The notes under the pieces are model-generated. The model made no database searches. It was not told the origin of the DNA and worked only from the letters and a program-made list of their open reading frames with translations. 64,000 bases of DNA from Gammaproteobacteria bacterium (GTDB lineage: Bacteria > Pseudomonadota > Gammaproteobacteria > JACKNK01). A program made the position numbers and the translations under genes. Each line of letters begins with the position of its first letter. Within the stretch, counting starts at the first letter, position 1. Positions 28,332 to 36,641 of the stretch are shown here, in pieces. The stretch lies in NCBI GenBank assembly GCA_024234895.1, contig JACKNJ010000005.1, forward strand, positions 62,001-126,000, read 5' to 3'.

Positions 28332-28835
28332 ATGCACTGTCCGTATTGCGGTGCCCCGGATACGCGCGTCGTCGATTCGCGCCTGGCGAGTGAAGGCTCG
28401 CAGGTGCGTCGACGCCGCGAGTGCGCGCATTGCGGGGCGCGCTTCACGACCTTCGAGACGGTCGAGCTGGACATGCCGCAAGTCGTCAAGAGCGATGGCG
28501 GGCGGCAGGCCTTCGATGCCGACAAACTCCGTGCGGGTATCGAGCGTTCGGTGCAGAAGCGACCGGTCAGCGCCGACGACGTCGCCGCCGCGATCGACCG
28601 CATCAAGCGGCGTCTGGTCGCGGCCGGGGAGCGCGAGATTTCGTCGCGCACCATCGGCGAATGGGTGATGGACGAGCTCAAGCGCCTCGATCAGGTCGCG
28701 TTCGTGCGCTTCGCTTCGGTCTATCGCCGCTTCGAGGACGTGAACGCCTTCCGCGAGGAGATCGAGAAGCTCGAAAGCCAGCCGAACCCGGACATGCAGA
28801 AGCGTCAGATTCCGTTGCTGGGCGAGGATTCGTGA
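28332..28835 (+). CDS. nrdR: Transcriptional repressor NrdR
   Basis: A 167-residue repressor of ribonucleotide reductase genes. The N-terminal zinc ribbon (MHCPYCGAPDTRVVDSR and RRRECAHCGARFTTFE) and the ATP-cone (VKSDGGRQAFDADKLRAGI, ISSRTIGEWVMDEL) are complete. Its place between glyA and ribD is a conserved arrangement in proteobacteria. Its stop overlaps the ribD GTG start. Confidence 0.97.
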   Translation: MHCPYCGAPDTRVVDSRLASEGSQVRRRRECAHCGARFTTFETVELDMPQVVKSDGGRQAFDADKLRAGIERSVQKRPVSADDVAAAIDRIKRRLVAAGEREISSRTIGEWVMDELKRLDQVAFVRFASVYRRFEDVNAFREEIEKLESQPNPDMQKRQIPLLGEDS

Positions 28836-29932
28836 GCGGGGATACGGCTTCGATCGATCGCGAGTACATGCAGCGTGCTCTGCGGTTGGCCGCGAAGGGC
28901 TTGTATACGACGCATCCCAACCCGCGCGTTGGCTGCGTGATCGTCCGTGACGGCGCGATCGTCGGCGAGGGCTACCACCAGCGTGCCGGCGAACCGCACG
29001 CCGAGGTCCACGCCCTGCGTGCCGCCGGTGACCAGGCGCGGGGCGCGACCGTCTACGTGACGCTGGAACCGTGCAGCCATTTCGGGCGCACGCCGCCGTG
29101 CGCGAATGCACTGGTGGAGGCGGGCGTCGCACGCGTGGTCGCGGCCATGGTCGATCCGAATCCGCTGGTGTCCGGGCGGGGGCTGGAGATTCTGCGCGAT
29201 GCCGGTATCGATACCGAATCCGGCCTGCTCGAAGCGCAGGCGCGGGCGCTGAACCCCGGCTTCATCAAGCGCATGGAGACGGGCCTGCCATGGGTGCGGG
29301 TCAAGTCTGCGATGAGCCTGGACGGGCGCACCGCGATGGCCGGCGGCGAGAGCAAGTGGATCACCGGCGAGGCGGCGCGCGCCGATGTGCAGCGCCTGCG
29401 TGCCCGCAGCGAGGCGATCGTGACCGGCATCGGCACGGTGCTGGCCGACGATCCGTCCATGAACGTGCGTCTCGACGGCGAGGTCGTGCAGCCGCTGCGG
29501 GTGGTGCTCGACCCGAAGCTCGACATGCCGGCGAACGCGAAGATGCTCTCCCTGCCCGGCAGTACGCTGGTGCTGACTTCGGTGGGCGAGGGCAGCGACA
29601 TCGAGGACCTGATCGACAGCGGGGCCGAGATCCGCTGGCTTGGGGGCGACGGCGATCAGGTCAACCTGACCGAGGTCCTCAAGACGCTCGCCGGACTGGG
29701 CGTCAACGAGGTCCTGGTCGAGGCGGGCGCGACCGTCGCCGGGGCCTTCCTGGCCGCCGGGCTGGTCGACGAGCTGGTCGTCTACCTCGCGCCGCACCTG
29801 ATGGGCGATGGCGCGCGCGGTCTGTTCCATCTGCCCGGCATCGAGCGCATGGACCAGCGCATCGATCTCGACATCACCGACATCCGCGCGGTCGGCAGCG
29901 ACTGGCGCATCACCGCGCGGGTACGTTCATGA
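28832..29932 (+). CDS. ribD: Bifunctional riboflavin deaminase/reductase RibD
   Basis: A 366-residue enzyme for the second and third steps of riboflavin synthesis. The deaminase half has the zinc motifs HAEVHALR (about residue 50) and PCSHFGRTPPCANAL (about 75-90). The reductase half (about 145-366) has VKSAMSLDGRTAMAGGESKW and the NADPH-binding VLVEAGATVAGAFL. GTG 28832 overlaps the nrdR stop (GTGA) and has GAGG upstream. The long open frame before it is an artefact of nrdR. ribE follows after a repeat element. Confidence 0.95.
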   Translation: MSGDTASIDREYMQRALRLAAKGLYTTHPNPRVGCVIVRDGAIVGEGYHQRAGEPHAEVHALRAAGDQARGATVYVTLEPCSHFGRTPPCANALVEAGVARVVAAMVDPNPLVSGRGLEILRDAGIDTESGLLEAQARALNPGFIKRMETGLPWVRVKSAMSLDGRTAMAGGESKWITGEAARADVQRLRARSEAIVTGIGTVLADDPSMNVRLDGEVVQPLRVVLDPKLDMPANAKMLSLPGSTLVLTSVGEGSDIEDLIDSGAEIRWLGGDGDQVNLTEVLKTLAGLGVNEVLVEAGATVAGAFLAAGLVDELVVYLAPHLMGDGARGLFHLPGIERMDQRIDLDITDIRAVGSDWRITARVRS

Positions 29933-29938
29933 ACAGCA

Positions 29939-30014
29939 TTTGCCGCAAAGACGCCAAGGCGCGAAGTTGTTCGTTGATCTTTTTCTACTTTGCGTCTTCG
30001 CGTCTTCGCGGCGA
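29939..30014. repeat. CCGCAAAGACGC-type inverted repeat between ribD and ribE
   Basis: Left arm TTTGCCGCAAAGACGCCAAG from 29939, right arm about 29986-30014 (TTTGCGTCTTCGCGTCTTC then GCGGCGAA). It lies within an evident rib operon, so it is transcribed. Confidence 0.8.
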
Positions 30015-30037
30015 ACAGCAGCGTTTTCGGAGTCGAA

Positions 30038-30703
30038 ATGTTCACCGGAATCATTGAATCCGTCGGTCGCGTCGCGGCCATGCAGCCGCGCGGCGGCGAC
30101 ATGCGTCTGCGTATCCAGACCGGCAAGCTGGATCTGTCCGACGTCGCGCTCGGCGACAGCATCGCCACCAACGGCGTCTGTCTGACCGTCATCGAGCTGC
30201 CGGGCGACGGCTACTGGGCGGACGTCTCCGGCGAGAGCCTGCGCCGCACCACGCTGGGTGACCTGTCGATCGGCAGCGCGGTCAATCTGGAGAAGGCGCT
30301 GACGCCGAGCACGCGCCTGGGCGGCCATCTGGTCAGCGGCCACGTCGACGGCGTTGGCGAGGTGGTCACGATCCGCGAGGACGCCCGTTCGGTGTTCTTC
30401 CAGATCAAGGCGCCGGATGCGCTCGCCCGCTACATCGCCGAGAAGGGCTCGGTCTGCGTCGATGGCGTCAGCCTGACCGTGAATGATGTCGACGGCGCGG
30501 TCTTCGATCTCAACATCGTCCCGCACACGATGCAGGAGACGACGATTCACGCCTTCAAACAGGGCACGCGCGTGAATCTCGAAGTGGATATCATCGCCCG
30601 CTACCTCGAACGCCTGGTGCTTGGCGACAAGGCTGCCGAGCCCGGTATGAAGGCCGGGGGCATCACGCTCGATACCCTGGCCCGGAACGGGTTTCTCCGA
30701 TAA
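30038..30703 (+). CDS. ribE: Riboflavin synthase alpha subunit
   Basis: A 221-residue enzyme that dismutates two 6,7-dimethyl-8-ribityllumazine molecules to riboflavin. It shows the two homologous lumazine-binding halves: MFTGIIESVGR with SIATNGVCLTV in the first, and GGHLVSGHVDGVGEV with SVCVDGVSLTVNDV in the second. GGAG lies before ATG 30038; the longer frame begins in the repeat. The lumazine synthase gene (ribH) that supplies its substrate is not in this cluster. Confidence 0.96.
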   Translation: MFTGIIESVGRVAAMQPRGGDMRLRIQTGKLDLSDVALGDSIATNGVCLTVIELPGDGYWADVSGESLRRTTLGDLSIGSAVNLEKALTPSTRLGGHLVSGHVDGVGEVVTIREDARSVFFQIKAPDALARYIAEKGSVCVDGVSLTVNDVDGAVFDLNIVPHTMQETTIHAFKQGTRVNLEVDIIARYLERLVLGDKAAEPGMKAGGITLDTLARNGFLR

Positions 30704-30716
30704 CCGCATTTTTTCG

Positions 30717-30791
30717 AGCCACGGATGAAGACGGATAAAAGCGGATCGATAAACCACCAATATCCGCGCCCATCCGCGTCCAACCGTGGCT
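30717..30791. repeat. CCACGGATGAA-type inverted repeat between ribE and ribBX
   Basis: Left arm (GCCACGGATGAAGACGGATA, from 30718) and right arm (CATCCGCGTCCAACCGTGGC, to about 30790) are imperfect inverted copies. Same family as 40454-40523. Confidence 0.75.
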
Positions 30792-30819
30792 GATTACACA
30801 GAATCCCCGAGTACGAAAC

Positions 30820-31926
30820 ATGCCGCTTAGCTCCATTCCCGAAATCCTGGAAGATCTCCGCCAGGGCAAGATGGTCGTCATCATGGATGACGAGGACCGC
30901 GAGAACGAAGGCGATCTGCTGATGGCCGCGTCGCTGGTCCGCCCCGAGGACATCAACTTCATGGCCACCAACGGGCGCGGTCTGATCTGTCTGACCCTGA
31001 CCCGCGAGCGCTGCAAGCAACTGGCATTGCCGTTGATGGTCAGCGACAACCGCGAGGCGCAGGGCACCGCGTTCACGGTATCCATCGAGGCCGCCGAGGG
31101 GGTGACCACCGGCATTTCCGCCTATGACCGCGCGCACACCATCCGCACCGCCGTGTCGCCGAACGCGGTGCCGCGCGACATCGTCCAGCCGGGCCACATC
31201 TTCCCGCTGATGGCGCAGCCCGGCGGCGTGCTGACCCGTGCCGGCCACACCGAGGCGGGTTGCGATCTGGCCCGCCTGGCCGGTCTGGAGCCGGCGGCGG
31301 TGATCGTCGAGATCCTCAAGGAAGACGGCACCATGGCGCGGCGTCCGGACCTGGAGGTCTTCGCCGCGCAGCACGGCCTGAAGATGGGCACCATCGCCGA
31401 CCTGATCGCCTACCGCATCAAGAACGAGAAGACGGTCGAGCGCGTCGCCTCCTGCGACTGGAAGACCGACGCCGGCGAGTTCCGCCTGCACGCCTATCGC
31501 GACGCGATCGACAAGGGTCTGCATTACGCGCTGGTCAAGGGCCAGCCGCGCGCCGATGTGCCGACGATGGTGCGCGTGCAGGTGCAGCACACGCTGTGCG
31601 ATCTGTTCGGCGCCGGTTCCGGCGAATGCGGCTGGCCGTTGCGGGACGCGATGAAGCGCGTCGCCGACGAGGGCTGCGGCGTCGTGGTCATGCTGCACCG
31701 CAATGAACGCCCCGAGGAGATCGTCGACATGATGCGCCGCCTTGAGCGAGGCCCGGGCGAGGGCGGCAAGACCGATGGCGGCATGCAGCACCTGCGGACT
31801 TACGGCATCGGTGCGCAGATCCTGATGGATCTCGGCGTGCACAAGATGCGTGTGCTGGCCGCGCCGATGGTCATGCACGGCCTGTCCGGTTTCGATCTCG
31901 AAGTCGTCGAGTACGTCGAAAGCTGA
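30820..31926 (+). CDS. ribBX: 3,4-dihydroxy-2-butanone 4-phosphate synthase with degenerate GTP cyclohydrolase II domain
   Basis: A 368-residue protein. The N-terminal DHBP synthase (about 1-200) is intact: MDDEDRENEGDLL, RGLICLTLT, HTEAGCDLARLAG and EILKEDGTMARRPDL. It makes the four-carbon precursor of riboflavin from ribulose 5-phosphate. The C-terminal part resembles RibA, but the zinc-binding CxxxG...CDCxxQ motif is missing; the text there is HTLCDLFGAGSGECGWPLRDA. GTP cyclohydrolase II activity is therefore unlikely. Such RibB proteins with an inactive RibA-like domain (RibBX) are known in proteobacteria. Confidence 0.9.
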   Translation: MPLSSIPEILEDLRQGKMVVIMDDEDRENEGDLLMAASLVRPEDINFMATNGRGLICLTLTRERCKQLALPLMVSDNREAQGTAFTVSIEAAEGVTTGISAYDRAHTIRTAVSPNAVPRDIVQPGHIFPLMAQPGGVLTRAGHTEAGCDLARLAGLEPAAVIVEILKEDGTMARRPDLEVFAAQHGLKMGTIADLIAYRIKNEKTVERVASCDWKTDAGEFRLHAYRDAIDKGLHYALVKGQPRADVPTMVRVQVQHTLCDLFGAGSGECGWPLRDAMKRVADEGCGVVVMLHRNERPEEIVDMMRRLERGPGEGGKTDGGMQHLRTYGIGAQILMDLGVHKMRVLAAPMVMHGLSGFDLEVVEYVES

Positions 31927-31971
31927 TGCCCGACTCGGTCAGGCGTGGAAGCAGGCGGGATTCAGGTACTC

Positions 31972-32592
31972 ATGAGCGCGTCGAACGTTGACCTGAACAG
32001 CTTTCAGCCAGAACGGATCGCGTTCGAGTTGCCCGCCTGGATCGACGACTACTGCCGCGCTTACAGCCGCAGCGAGGTGCCGGAGGCGCGCATGGCCTAT
32101 GTCATTGGCGCGGCTGCGAAGAACGTCGAACAGGGTACGGGCGGGCCGTTCGCGGCGGGCATTTTCGAGATCGACACCGGGGCGCTGGTTTCCCTGGGGG
32201 TCAATCTGGTGGTGCCGCAAGGCCTTTCGATCTTGCACGCGGAAATGGTCGCCATCGCCCTGGCGCAGCGCAAGCTCGGCGTCCACGAACTCTCGGCAGA
32301 GGGATTGCCGGGCTACGAACTGGTGACCAGCACGGAGCCGTGCGCGATGTGCTTTGGCGCCATTCCCTGGTCCGGCGTGCAACGCCTTGTGACCGGGGCG
32401 ATCAGTCAGGATGCGACGGACATCGGTTTTGACGAGGGGCCGAAGCCGGATAACTGGGTGGAGGCGCTGGAACAGCGCGGTATCCGGGTGATTCGTGAGC
32501 AGCAACGGGTGGCGGCCAGGACGATTCTGCAGGCCTACGCCGATCGGGGCGGACCGATTTACTCCCCGTCGTCGATTCGTCAAAGGCCTTAA
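31972..32592 (+). CDS. Nucleoside/cytidine deaminase-family protein
   Basis: A 206-residue zinc-dependent deaminase. The zinc motifs are LHAEMVAIALAQ (His-Ala-Glu, about residue 90) and STEPCAMCFGAIPWSGV (PCxxC, about 119-127), as in guanine or tRNA-adenosine deaminase-type enzymes. The C-terminal IGFDEGPKPDNWVEALEQRGI resembles guanine-deaminase relatives more than TadA, but the substrate cannot be assigned. It occupies the place where ribH and nusB are common in this gene order. ATG 31972 was preferred to GTG 31945. Confidence 0.8.
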   Translation: MSASNVDLNSFQPERIAFELPAWIDDYCRAYSRSEVPEARMAYVIGAAAKNVEQGTGGPFAAGIFEIDTGALVSLGVNLVVPQGLSILHAEMVAIALAQRKLGVHELSAEGLPGYELVTSTEPCAMCFGAIPWSGVQRLVTGAISQDATDIGFDEGPKPDNWVEALEQRGIRVIREQQRVAARTILQAYADRGGPIYSPSSIRQRP

Positions 32593-32659
32593 ATTCCCCA
32601 CGTCTTGGGGCCTATCCGACATCGTTGGCGGGGGGTATAGTCCGGCCCGCAACCTAACC

Positions 32660-32862
32660 CACGGTGGGAGAGAGTCGCGCCGGTTTTCACCATCGAGCCG
32701 CGACCGCCGAAGGCGCAACATCCGCCCGGAAACGCTCAGGCAAAAGGACCGCCGTTGGGAGTTGCCTCTGGAGAGCGGTCGTCCGCGATGACGACCCACC
32801 GACGGGGCAGGGACATCGTCACCCGTTGACGGTCTCCTGTATCTCTCAGGTTCCCGGACAGA
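32660..32862 (+). promoter_or_regulatory. Tandem glycine riboswitch upstream of gcvT
   Basis: Two consecutive glycine aptamers. The first starts with GTGGGAGAGAGTCGCG (about 32664) and has the core CCGCCGAAGGCGCAA followed by AACGCTCAGGCAAAAGGACCG. The second starts at TCTGGAGAGCGG (about 32767), has CACCGACGGGGCAGGGA and ends CTCTCAGGTTCCCGGACAGA. Both carry the conserved GGAGAG, CCGAAGG-like and CUCAGGxxxxxGGAC elements of the family. The intrinsic terminator directly after it is the expected expression platform: glycine binding should permit read-through into the gcv genes. Confidence 0.95.
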
Positions 32863-32863
32863 G

Positions 32864-32903
32864 GGGCGGCGCATGACGAGAGTCGTGCGCCGCCCTTTTT
32901 TTT
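32864..32903 (+). terminator. Riboswitch-controlled terminator before gcvT
   Basis: A 14-bp stem, GGGCGGCGCATGAC with GTCGTGCGCCGCCC (one wobble), and eight T residues. It begins within a couple of bases of the second aptamer, so alternative pairing between aptamer and terminator is likely. It stands 72 bp before the gcvT start. Confidence 0.92.
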
Positions 32904-32975
32904 GGCCCATCGATTGCCACCTCGCGGTGTGCGGACGACTGCCATCTGACGACTGCCAACTTCAAGGTTGAATCC

Positions 32976-34061
32976 ATGGGCAACAAGACCCCTCTCTACG
33001 ACACCCACGTCGCCGCCGGCGGCAAGATGGTCGATTTCGGCGGCTGGGACATGCCGCTGAACTACGGTTCCCAGCTCGACGAGCATCACGTCGTCCGTCA
33101 GGACGCCGGTATGTTCGATGTCTCCCACATGACCGTGGTCGATGTGGCCGGCGCGGAGGCAAAGGCCTTCCTGCGTCACCTGCTCGCCAACGACATCGCC
33201 AGGCTGAAGGACTCCGGCAAGGCCCTGTACGGCTGCATGCTGAAGCCGGACGGCGGTGTCATCGATGACCTGATCACCTATTTCCTGGACGACGAGCACT
33301 ACCGTCTGGTCGTCAACGCCGCCACCCGTGACAAGGACATCGCGTGGATCATGGCGCAGGCCGGCAAGTTCGATGTCACCGTCACCGAGCGTCCGGAACT
33401 GGCGATGATCGCGATCCAGGGGCCGAACGCGCGCGCCAAGGTCAACGGCCTGCTGTCCGCCGACACCGCCGCTGCCGCCGCTGCGCTCAAGGTCTTCTTC
33501 GCGACCGTCGACGGCGACTGGTTCATCGCCCGCACCGGTTACACCGGCGAGGACGGCTACGAGATCATCCTGCCGGAAGGCGACGCGGTCGATTTCTGGA
33601 ACCGCCTGGTCGCCGCCGGGGTGCGTCCCTGCGGCCTCGGCGCGCGCGACACGTTGCGTCTGGAGGCCGGCATGAACCTGTACGGTTCCGACATGGACGA
33701 GAGCACCTCGCCGTGGTCCACCGGCCTGGCCTGGACGGTTGCGCTGGAGCCCGCCGATCGCGATTTCATCGGGCGCGCCGCGCTGGAGAAAGAGAAGGCC
33801 GACGGCGTCAGCATGAAGCGCGTCGGTCTGGTACTGGAAGGCAAGGGCGTCCTGCGTAATCATCAGCGCGTCGTCGTCGCCGGTGTCGGCGAGGGCGAGA
33901 TCACCAGCGGTGGTTTCTCCCCGACCCTCGGCGTCGGCATCGCGCTCGCGCGCGTGCCGAAAGCCACCGGTGATCGCTGCCAGGTCGATGTGCGCGGCAA
34001 GCTTCTCGACTGCCGTGTCGTCACTCCCCCTTTCGTCCGTAACGGCCAATCCTGTCTTTGA
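32976..34061 (+). CDS. gcvT: Aminomethyltransferase (glycine cleavage T protein)
   Basis: A 361-residue folate-dependent enzyme that transfers the methylene group from aminomethyl-lipoyl H protein to tetrahydrofolate, releasing ammonia. Typical blocks are GGWDMPLNYGSQLDEHHVVRQ split around DAGMFDVSHM, FLRHLLANDIARL, ARTGYTGEDGYEI and LGARDTLRLEAGMNLYGSDM. It is the first gene after the glycine riboswitch and runs in series with gcvH, 12 bp downstream. Confidence 0.97.
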   Translation: MGNKTPLYDTHVAAGGKMVDFGGWDMPLNYGSQLDEHHVVRQDAGMFDVSHMTVVDVAGAEAKAFLRHLLANDIARLKDSGKALYGCMLKPDGGVIDDLITYFLDDEHYRLVVNAATRDKDIAWIMAQAGKFDVTVTERPELAMIAIQGPNARAKVNGLLSADTAAAAAALKVFFATVDGDWFIARTGYTGEDGYEIILPEGDAVDFWNRLVAAGVRPCGLGARDTLRLEAGMNLYGSDMDESTSPWSTGLAWTVALEPADRDFIGRAALEKEKADGVSMKRVGLVLEGKGVLRNHQRVVVAGVGEGEITSGGFSPTLGVGIALARVPKATGDRCQVDVRGKLLDCRVVTPPFVRNGQSCL

Positions 34062-34073
34062 GGCTTGAAACCC

Positions 34074-34463
34074 ATGAGCAATCTGCCCGCTGATCTGAAA
34101 TACACCGCGTCCCACGAGTGGATCCGCGACGAGGGCGACGGTGTCGTCACCATCGGCATCACCGACCACGCCCAGGAACTGCTGGGTGACCTGGTCTACG
34201 TCGAACTGCCGGAAATCGGTCGCGAGGTGGACGCCGAGGAAGCGATCGCGGTGGTCGAGTCCGTGAAGGCCGCGTCCGATGTCTACGCGCCCATCGCCGG
34301 CGAGGTCGTCGCGGTCAACGAGGCCCTGTCCGACAGCCCGGAAGTGATCAATTCCGATGCCTACGGCGCCGGCTGGCTGCTGAAGATGAAGATCGAGGAC
34401 GGCGCGCTCGACGACATGCTCGACGTCGACGCCTACCAGGCCGTGCTCGACGACGAAGGCTGA
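34074..34463 (+). CDS. gcvH: Glycine cleavage H protein
   Basis: A 129-residue lipoyl carrier that shuttles the aminomethyl intermediate between P, T and L proteins. The lipoylation site is Lys at about residue 65 in AVVESVKAASDVYAPI. KYTASHEWIRDEGDG and the GDLVYVELPEIG segment are standard. ATG 34074 was chosen over a TTG nine bases upstream. A 9-bp hairpin with TTTT follows the stop, before gcvPA. Confidence 0.97.
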   Translation: MSNLPADLKYTASHEWIRDEGDGVVTIGITDHAQELLGDLVYVELPEIGREVDAEEAIAVVESVKAASDVYAPIAGEVVAVNEALSDSPEVINSDAYGAGWLLKMKIEDGALDDMLDVDAYQAVLDDEG

Positions 34464-34473
34464 TCTGTCTCCG

Positions 34474-34498
34474 CTCCCCGCCACGGGCGGGGAGTTTT
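34474..34498 (+). terminator. Hairpin with T tract between gcvH and gcvPA
   Basis: CTCCCCGCC pairs perfectly with GGCGGGGAG around an ACG loop and is followed by TTTT. It could reduce transcription of gcvPA relative to gcvTH, or protect the gcvTH 3' end. gcvPA starts 26 bp later. Confidence 0.65.
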
Positions 34499-34523
34499 CC
34501 GATTTCCACCTGCGGTACCTCCG

Positions 34524-35882
34524 ATGCCCTTCATTCCCCATACCCAGGCCGACGTGCAGGACATGCTGTCGGCGATCGGTGCCCAGCGCATCGACGACCT
34601 CTTCGACGAAATCCCGAGCGAGTTGCGCGCCAAGGGTCTTGATGGCATCCCGGTGGGTGCCTCCGAGATGGAGGTCACCCGCATCATGCATGCGCGGGCC
34701 ACCCGCGACGGCATGCCGCTGAACTTCATCGGCGCCGGCGCTTACGAGCATCACATCCCGGCGGCGGTCTGGCAGATCACCACGCGCGGCGAGTTTTATT
34801 CGGCCTACACGCCATATCAGGCGGAGGCCAGCCAGGGCACCTTGCAGGTCGTCTACGAATACCAGTCGATGATCACCTCGCTGACCGGTCTGGACGCGTC
34901 CAACGCTTCGATGTACGACGGCGCGTCGGCGCTTTCCGAGGCGGTGCTGATGGCGGTGCGCGCGAACCGCAAGTCGAAGTCGGGTCGCATCCTGGTGCCG
35001 CGCGCGCTGCATCCGTTCTACCGCCAGGTCACGCACAACATCGTCAAGAACCAGGGCATCGAACTCGTCGAGGTCGATTACGACCGCCCCGGCGGGCATA
35101 CGCCGGTCGAGGCGCTGGCCGAATATGCCGGGCAGGATTTCGCCGCCGTCGTGATTCCGCAGCCGAATTTCTTCGGTGTGCTGGAGGATGTCGACCAGCT
35201 TACCGACTGGGCGCACGCGAACAACGCGCTGGCGATCGCGGTCGTCAATCCGATGGCGCTGGCTCTGCTCAAGCCGCCGGGCGAGTGGGGCGAGACGGGC
35301 GCCGACATGGCCTGCGGCGAAGGCCAGCCACTCGGGGTGCCGCTCTCGTCGGGCGGCCCGTACTACGGCTTCCTGACCTGCAAGATGGAATTGGTCCGGC
35401 AGATGCCGGGGCGCATCGTCGGTCGCACGCTCGACATCGAGGGCAAGCCCGGTTTCGTGCTGACCCTGCAGGCGCGCGAGCAGCACATCCGCCGCTCCAA
35501 GGCGACCTCGAACATCTGCACCAATCAGGGCCTCGCGGTCACCGCGTCGACGATTTACATGTCGATCATGGGTGCCGATGGCCTGGAGCGCGTTGCTGCC
35601 GCCAGCCACGCCAACACGCGCAAGCTGGTCGACAAGCTGACCGCGATCGATGGCGTCGAAGCGCTGTTCAGCCGTCCGGCCTTCCACGAAAGCGTCATCA
35701 GGTTCGATCGCCCGGTCGCGGACGTCGTGCGCGGTCTGGCCGACCGGAACATCGTGGCCGGTTACGAGCTCGGCCGGTACTACCCGGAGCTGGACGGCGC
35801 GCTGCTGGTCTGCGCGACCGAAACCAAGACCGAGGGCGATCTCGATAGCTACGCGGACAGCCTCAGGCAGGTTCTTGGCTGA
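34524..35882 (+). CDS. gcvPA: Glycine dehydrogenase (decarboxylating) subunit 1
   Basis: A 452-residue P-protein alpha subunit of the split type. It pairs with GcvPB to decarboxylate glycine and load the methylamine on H protein. Recognisable parts are FIPHTQADVQDMLSAIG, FIGAGAYEHHIPAAVW, YTPYQAEASQGTLQVVYEYQ and ICTNQGLAV. The two-subunit form is usual in many bacteria, whereas Escherichia coli has one fused GcvP. Here the partner gcvPB is separated from it by tpx and two repeats. Confidence 0.96.
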   Translation: MPFIPHTQADVQDMLSAIGAQRIDDLFDEIPSELRAKGLDGIPVGASEMEVTRIMHARATRDGMPLNFIGAGAYEHHIPAAVWQITTRGEFYSAYTPYQAEASQGTLQVVYEYQSMITSLTGLDASNASMYDGASALSEAVLMAVRANRKSKSGRILVPRALHPFYRQVTHNIVKNQGIELVEVDYDRPGGHTPVEALAEYAGQDFAAVVIPQPNFFGVLEDVDQLTDWAHANNALAIAVVNPMALALLKPPGEWGETGADMACGEGQPLGVPLSSGGPYYGFLTCKMELVRQMPGRIVGRTLDIEGKPGFVLTLQAREQHIRRSKATSNICTNQGLAVTASTIYMSIMGADGLERVAAASHANTRKLVDKLTAIDGVEALFSRPAFHESVIRFDRPVADVVRGLADRNIVAGYELGRYYPELDGALLVCATETKTEGDLDSYADSLRQVLG

Positions 35883-35899
35883 GGTCGGCATGTAGCAAG

Positions 35900-35978
35900 C
35901 GCCAGGACGCAAAGACGCCAGGGACACAAAAAATTTTGATTCCGTGGCGAACTTTGCGTCGCAGCGTCTTCGCGCTCA
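35900..35978. repeat. CCGCAAAGACGC-type repeat between gcvPA and tpx
   Basis: A decayed copy: left arm GCCAGGACGCAAAGACGCCA (35901-35920), right arm about 35950-35975 (ACTTTGCGTCGCAGCGTCTT). The two arms are imperfect inverted repeats across about 30 AT-rich bases. Confidence 0.7.
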
Positions 35979-36031
35979 ACCGGATTTGCCAGGGCGCAAA
36001 TCAATAATCACCAGCGAGAGAGGAAACAGAC

Positions 36032-36529
36032 ATGGCCACCATCACCCTGCATGGCAATGAGATTCACACCATCGGCGAACTGCCGGCGGTCGGTTCGTCC
36101 GCGCCGGACTTCAAGCTCACCGCGGGCGACCTGTCCGACAAGTCGCTGGGCGACTTCGCCGGCAAGAAGAAGCTGCTCAACATCGTGCCGAGCCTCGATA
36201 CCGGCATCTGCGCGATCTCCACGAAGAAGTTCAACGAGGCTGCCGAAGGCCGCGACGACACCGTGATGCTGATCGTGTCCGCCGACCTGCCGTTCGCGCA
36301 GGGGCGTTTCTGCGGTGCGGAAGGCACCGACAAGGTCATCCCGCTGGCGATGATGCGCGACAAGAACTTCGCCAAGGACTACGGAATCCTGATCACCGAT
36401 GGCCCGCTCGCCGGCATCACCGGTCGCGCCGTGGTCGTGCTCGATGCGGGCAACAAGGTCGTGTACACCGAACTGGTTCCCGAGATCGCCCAGGAACCCA
36501 ACTACGAAGCCGCGCTGGCCGCGCTGTAA
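36032..36529 (+). CDS. tpx: Thiol peroxidase (atypical 2-Cys peroxiredoxin)
   Basis: A 165-residue peroxiredoxin that reduces hydroperoxides using thioredoxin. The peroxidatic Cys is at about residue 60 (SLDTGICAISTKKFNE) and the resolving Cys at about 94 (QGRFCGAEG), the positions known for Tpx. The usual TPTC sequence around the first Cys reads TGIC here, an unusual substitution next to the active site. The gene splits the gcvPA-gcvPB pair and is flanked on both sides by repeats, which suggests insertion. Confidence 0.94.
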   Translation: MATITLHGNEIHTIGELPAVGSSAPDFKLTAGDLSDKSLGDFAGKKKLLNIVPSLDTGICAISTKKFNEAAEGRDDTVMLIVSADLPFAQGRFCGAEGTDKVIPLAMMRDKNFAKDYGILITDGPLAGITGRAVVVLDAGNKVVYTELVPEIAQEPNYEAALAAL

Positions 36530-36540
36530 TCCAACGACGG

Positions 36541-36613
36541 TTTGCCGCAAAGACGCGAAGGCGCAAAGACAATTCAAGCTCACGCTCTTTGCGCCTTGGC
36601 GTCTTTGCGGCAA
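36541..36613. repeat. CCGCAAAGACGC-type inverted repeat between tpx and gcvPB
   Basis: A near-perfect copy: arms of about 27 bp (left starts TTTGCCGCAAAGACGCGAAG, right ends GTCTTTGCGGCAA) around a 19-bp spacer, with a single mismatch. It can fold into a long hairpin in the mRNA. It ends about 29 bp before the gcvPB start. Confidence 0.88.
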
Positions 36614-36641
36614 CGCTTTTTAACCTCTCCAGGTAGCACCC

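Noticed and set aside
30820..31926. Full bifunctional RibBA
   Set aside because: The zinc-binding cysteines and CDC motif of GTP cyclohydrolase II are absent, so only the RibB function is supported.
32736..35927. 1,063-residue open frame on the minus strand across gcvT-gcvH-gcvPA
   Set aside because: It is antisense to three clearly recognised genes and their riboswitch, has low-complexity His/Asp/Val/Gly-rich text typical of high-GC shadows, and resembles no family.
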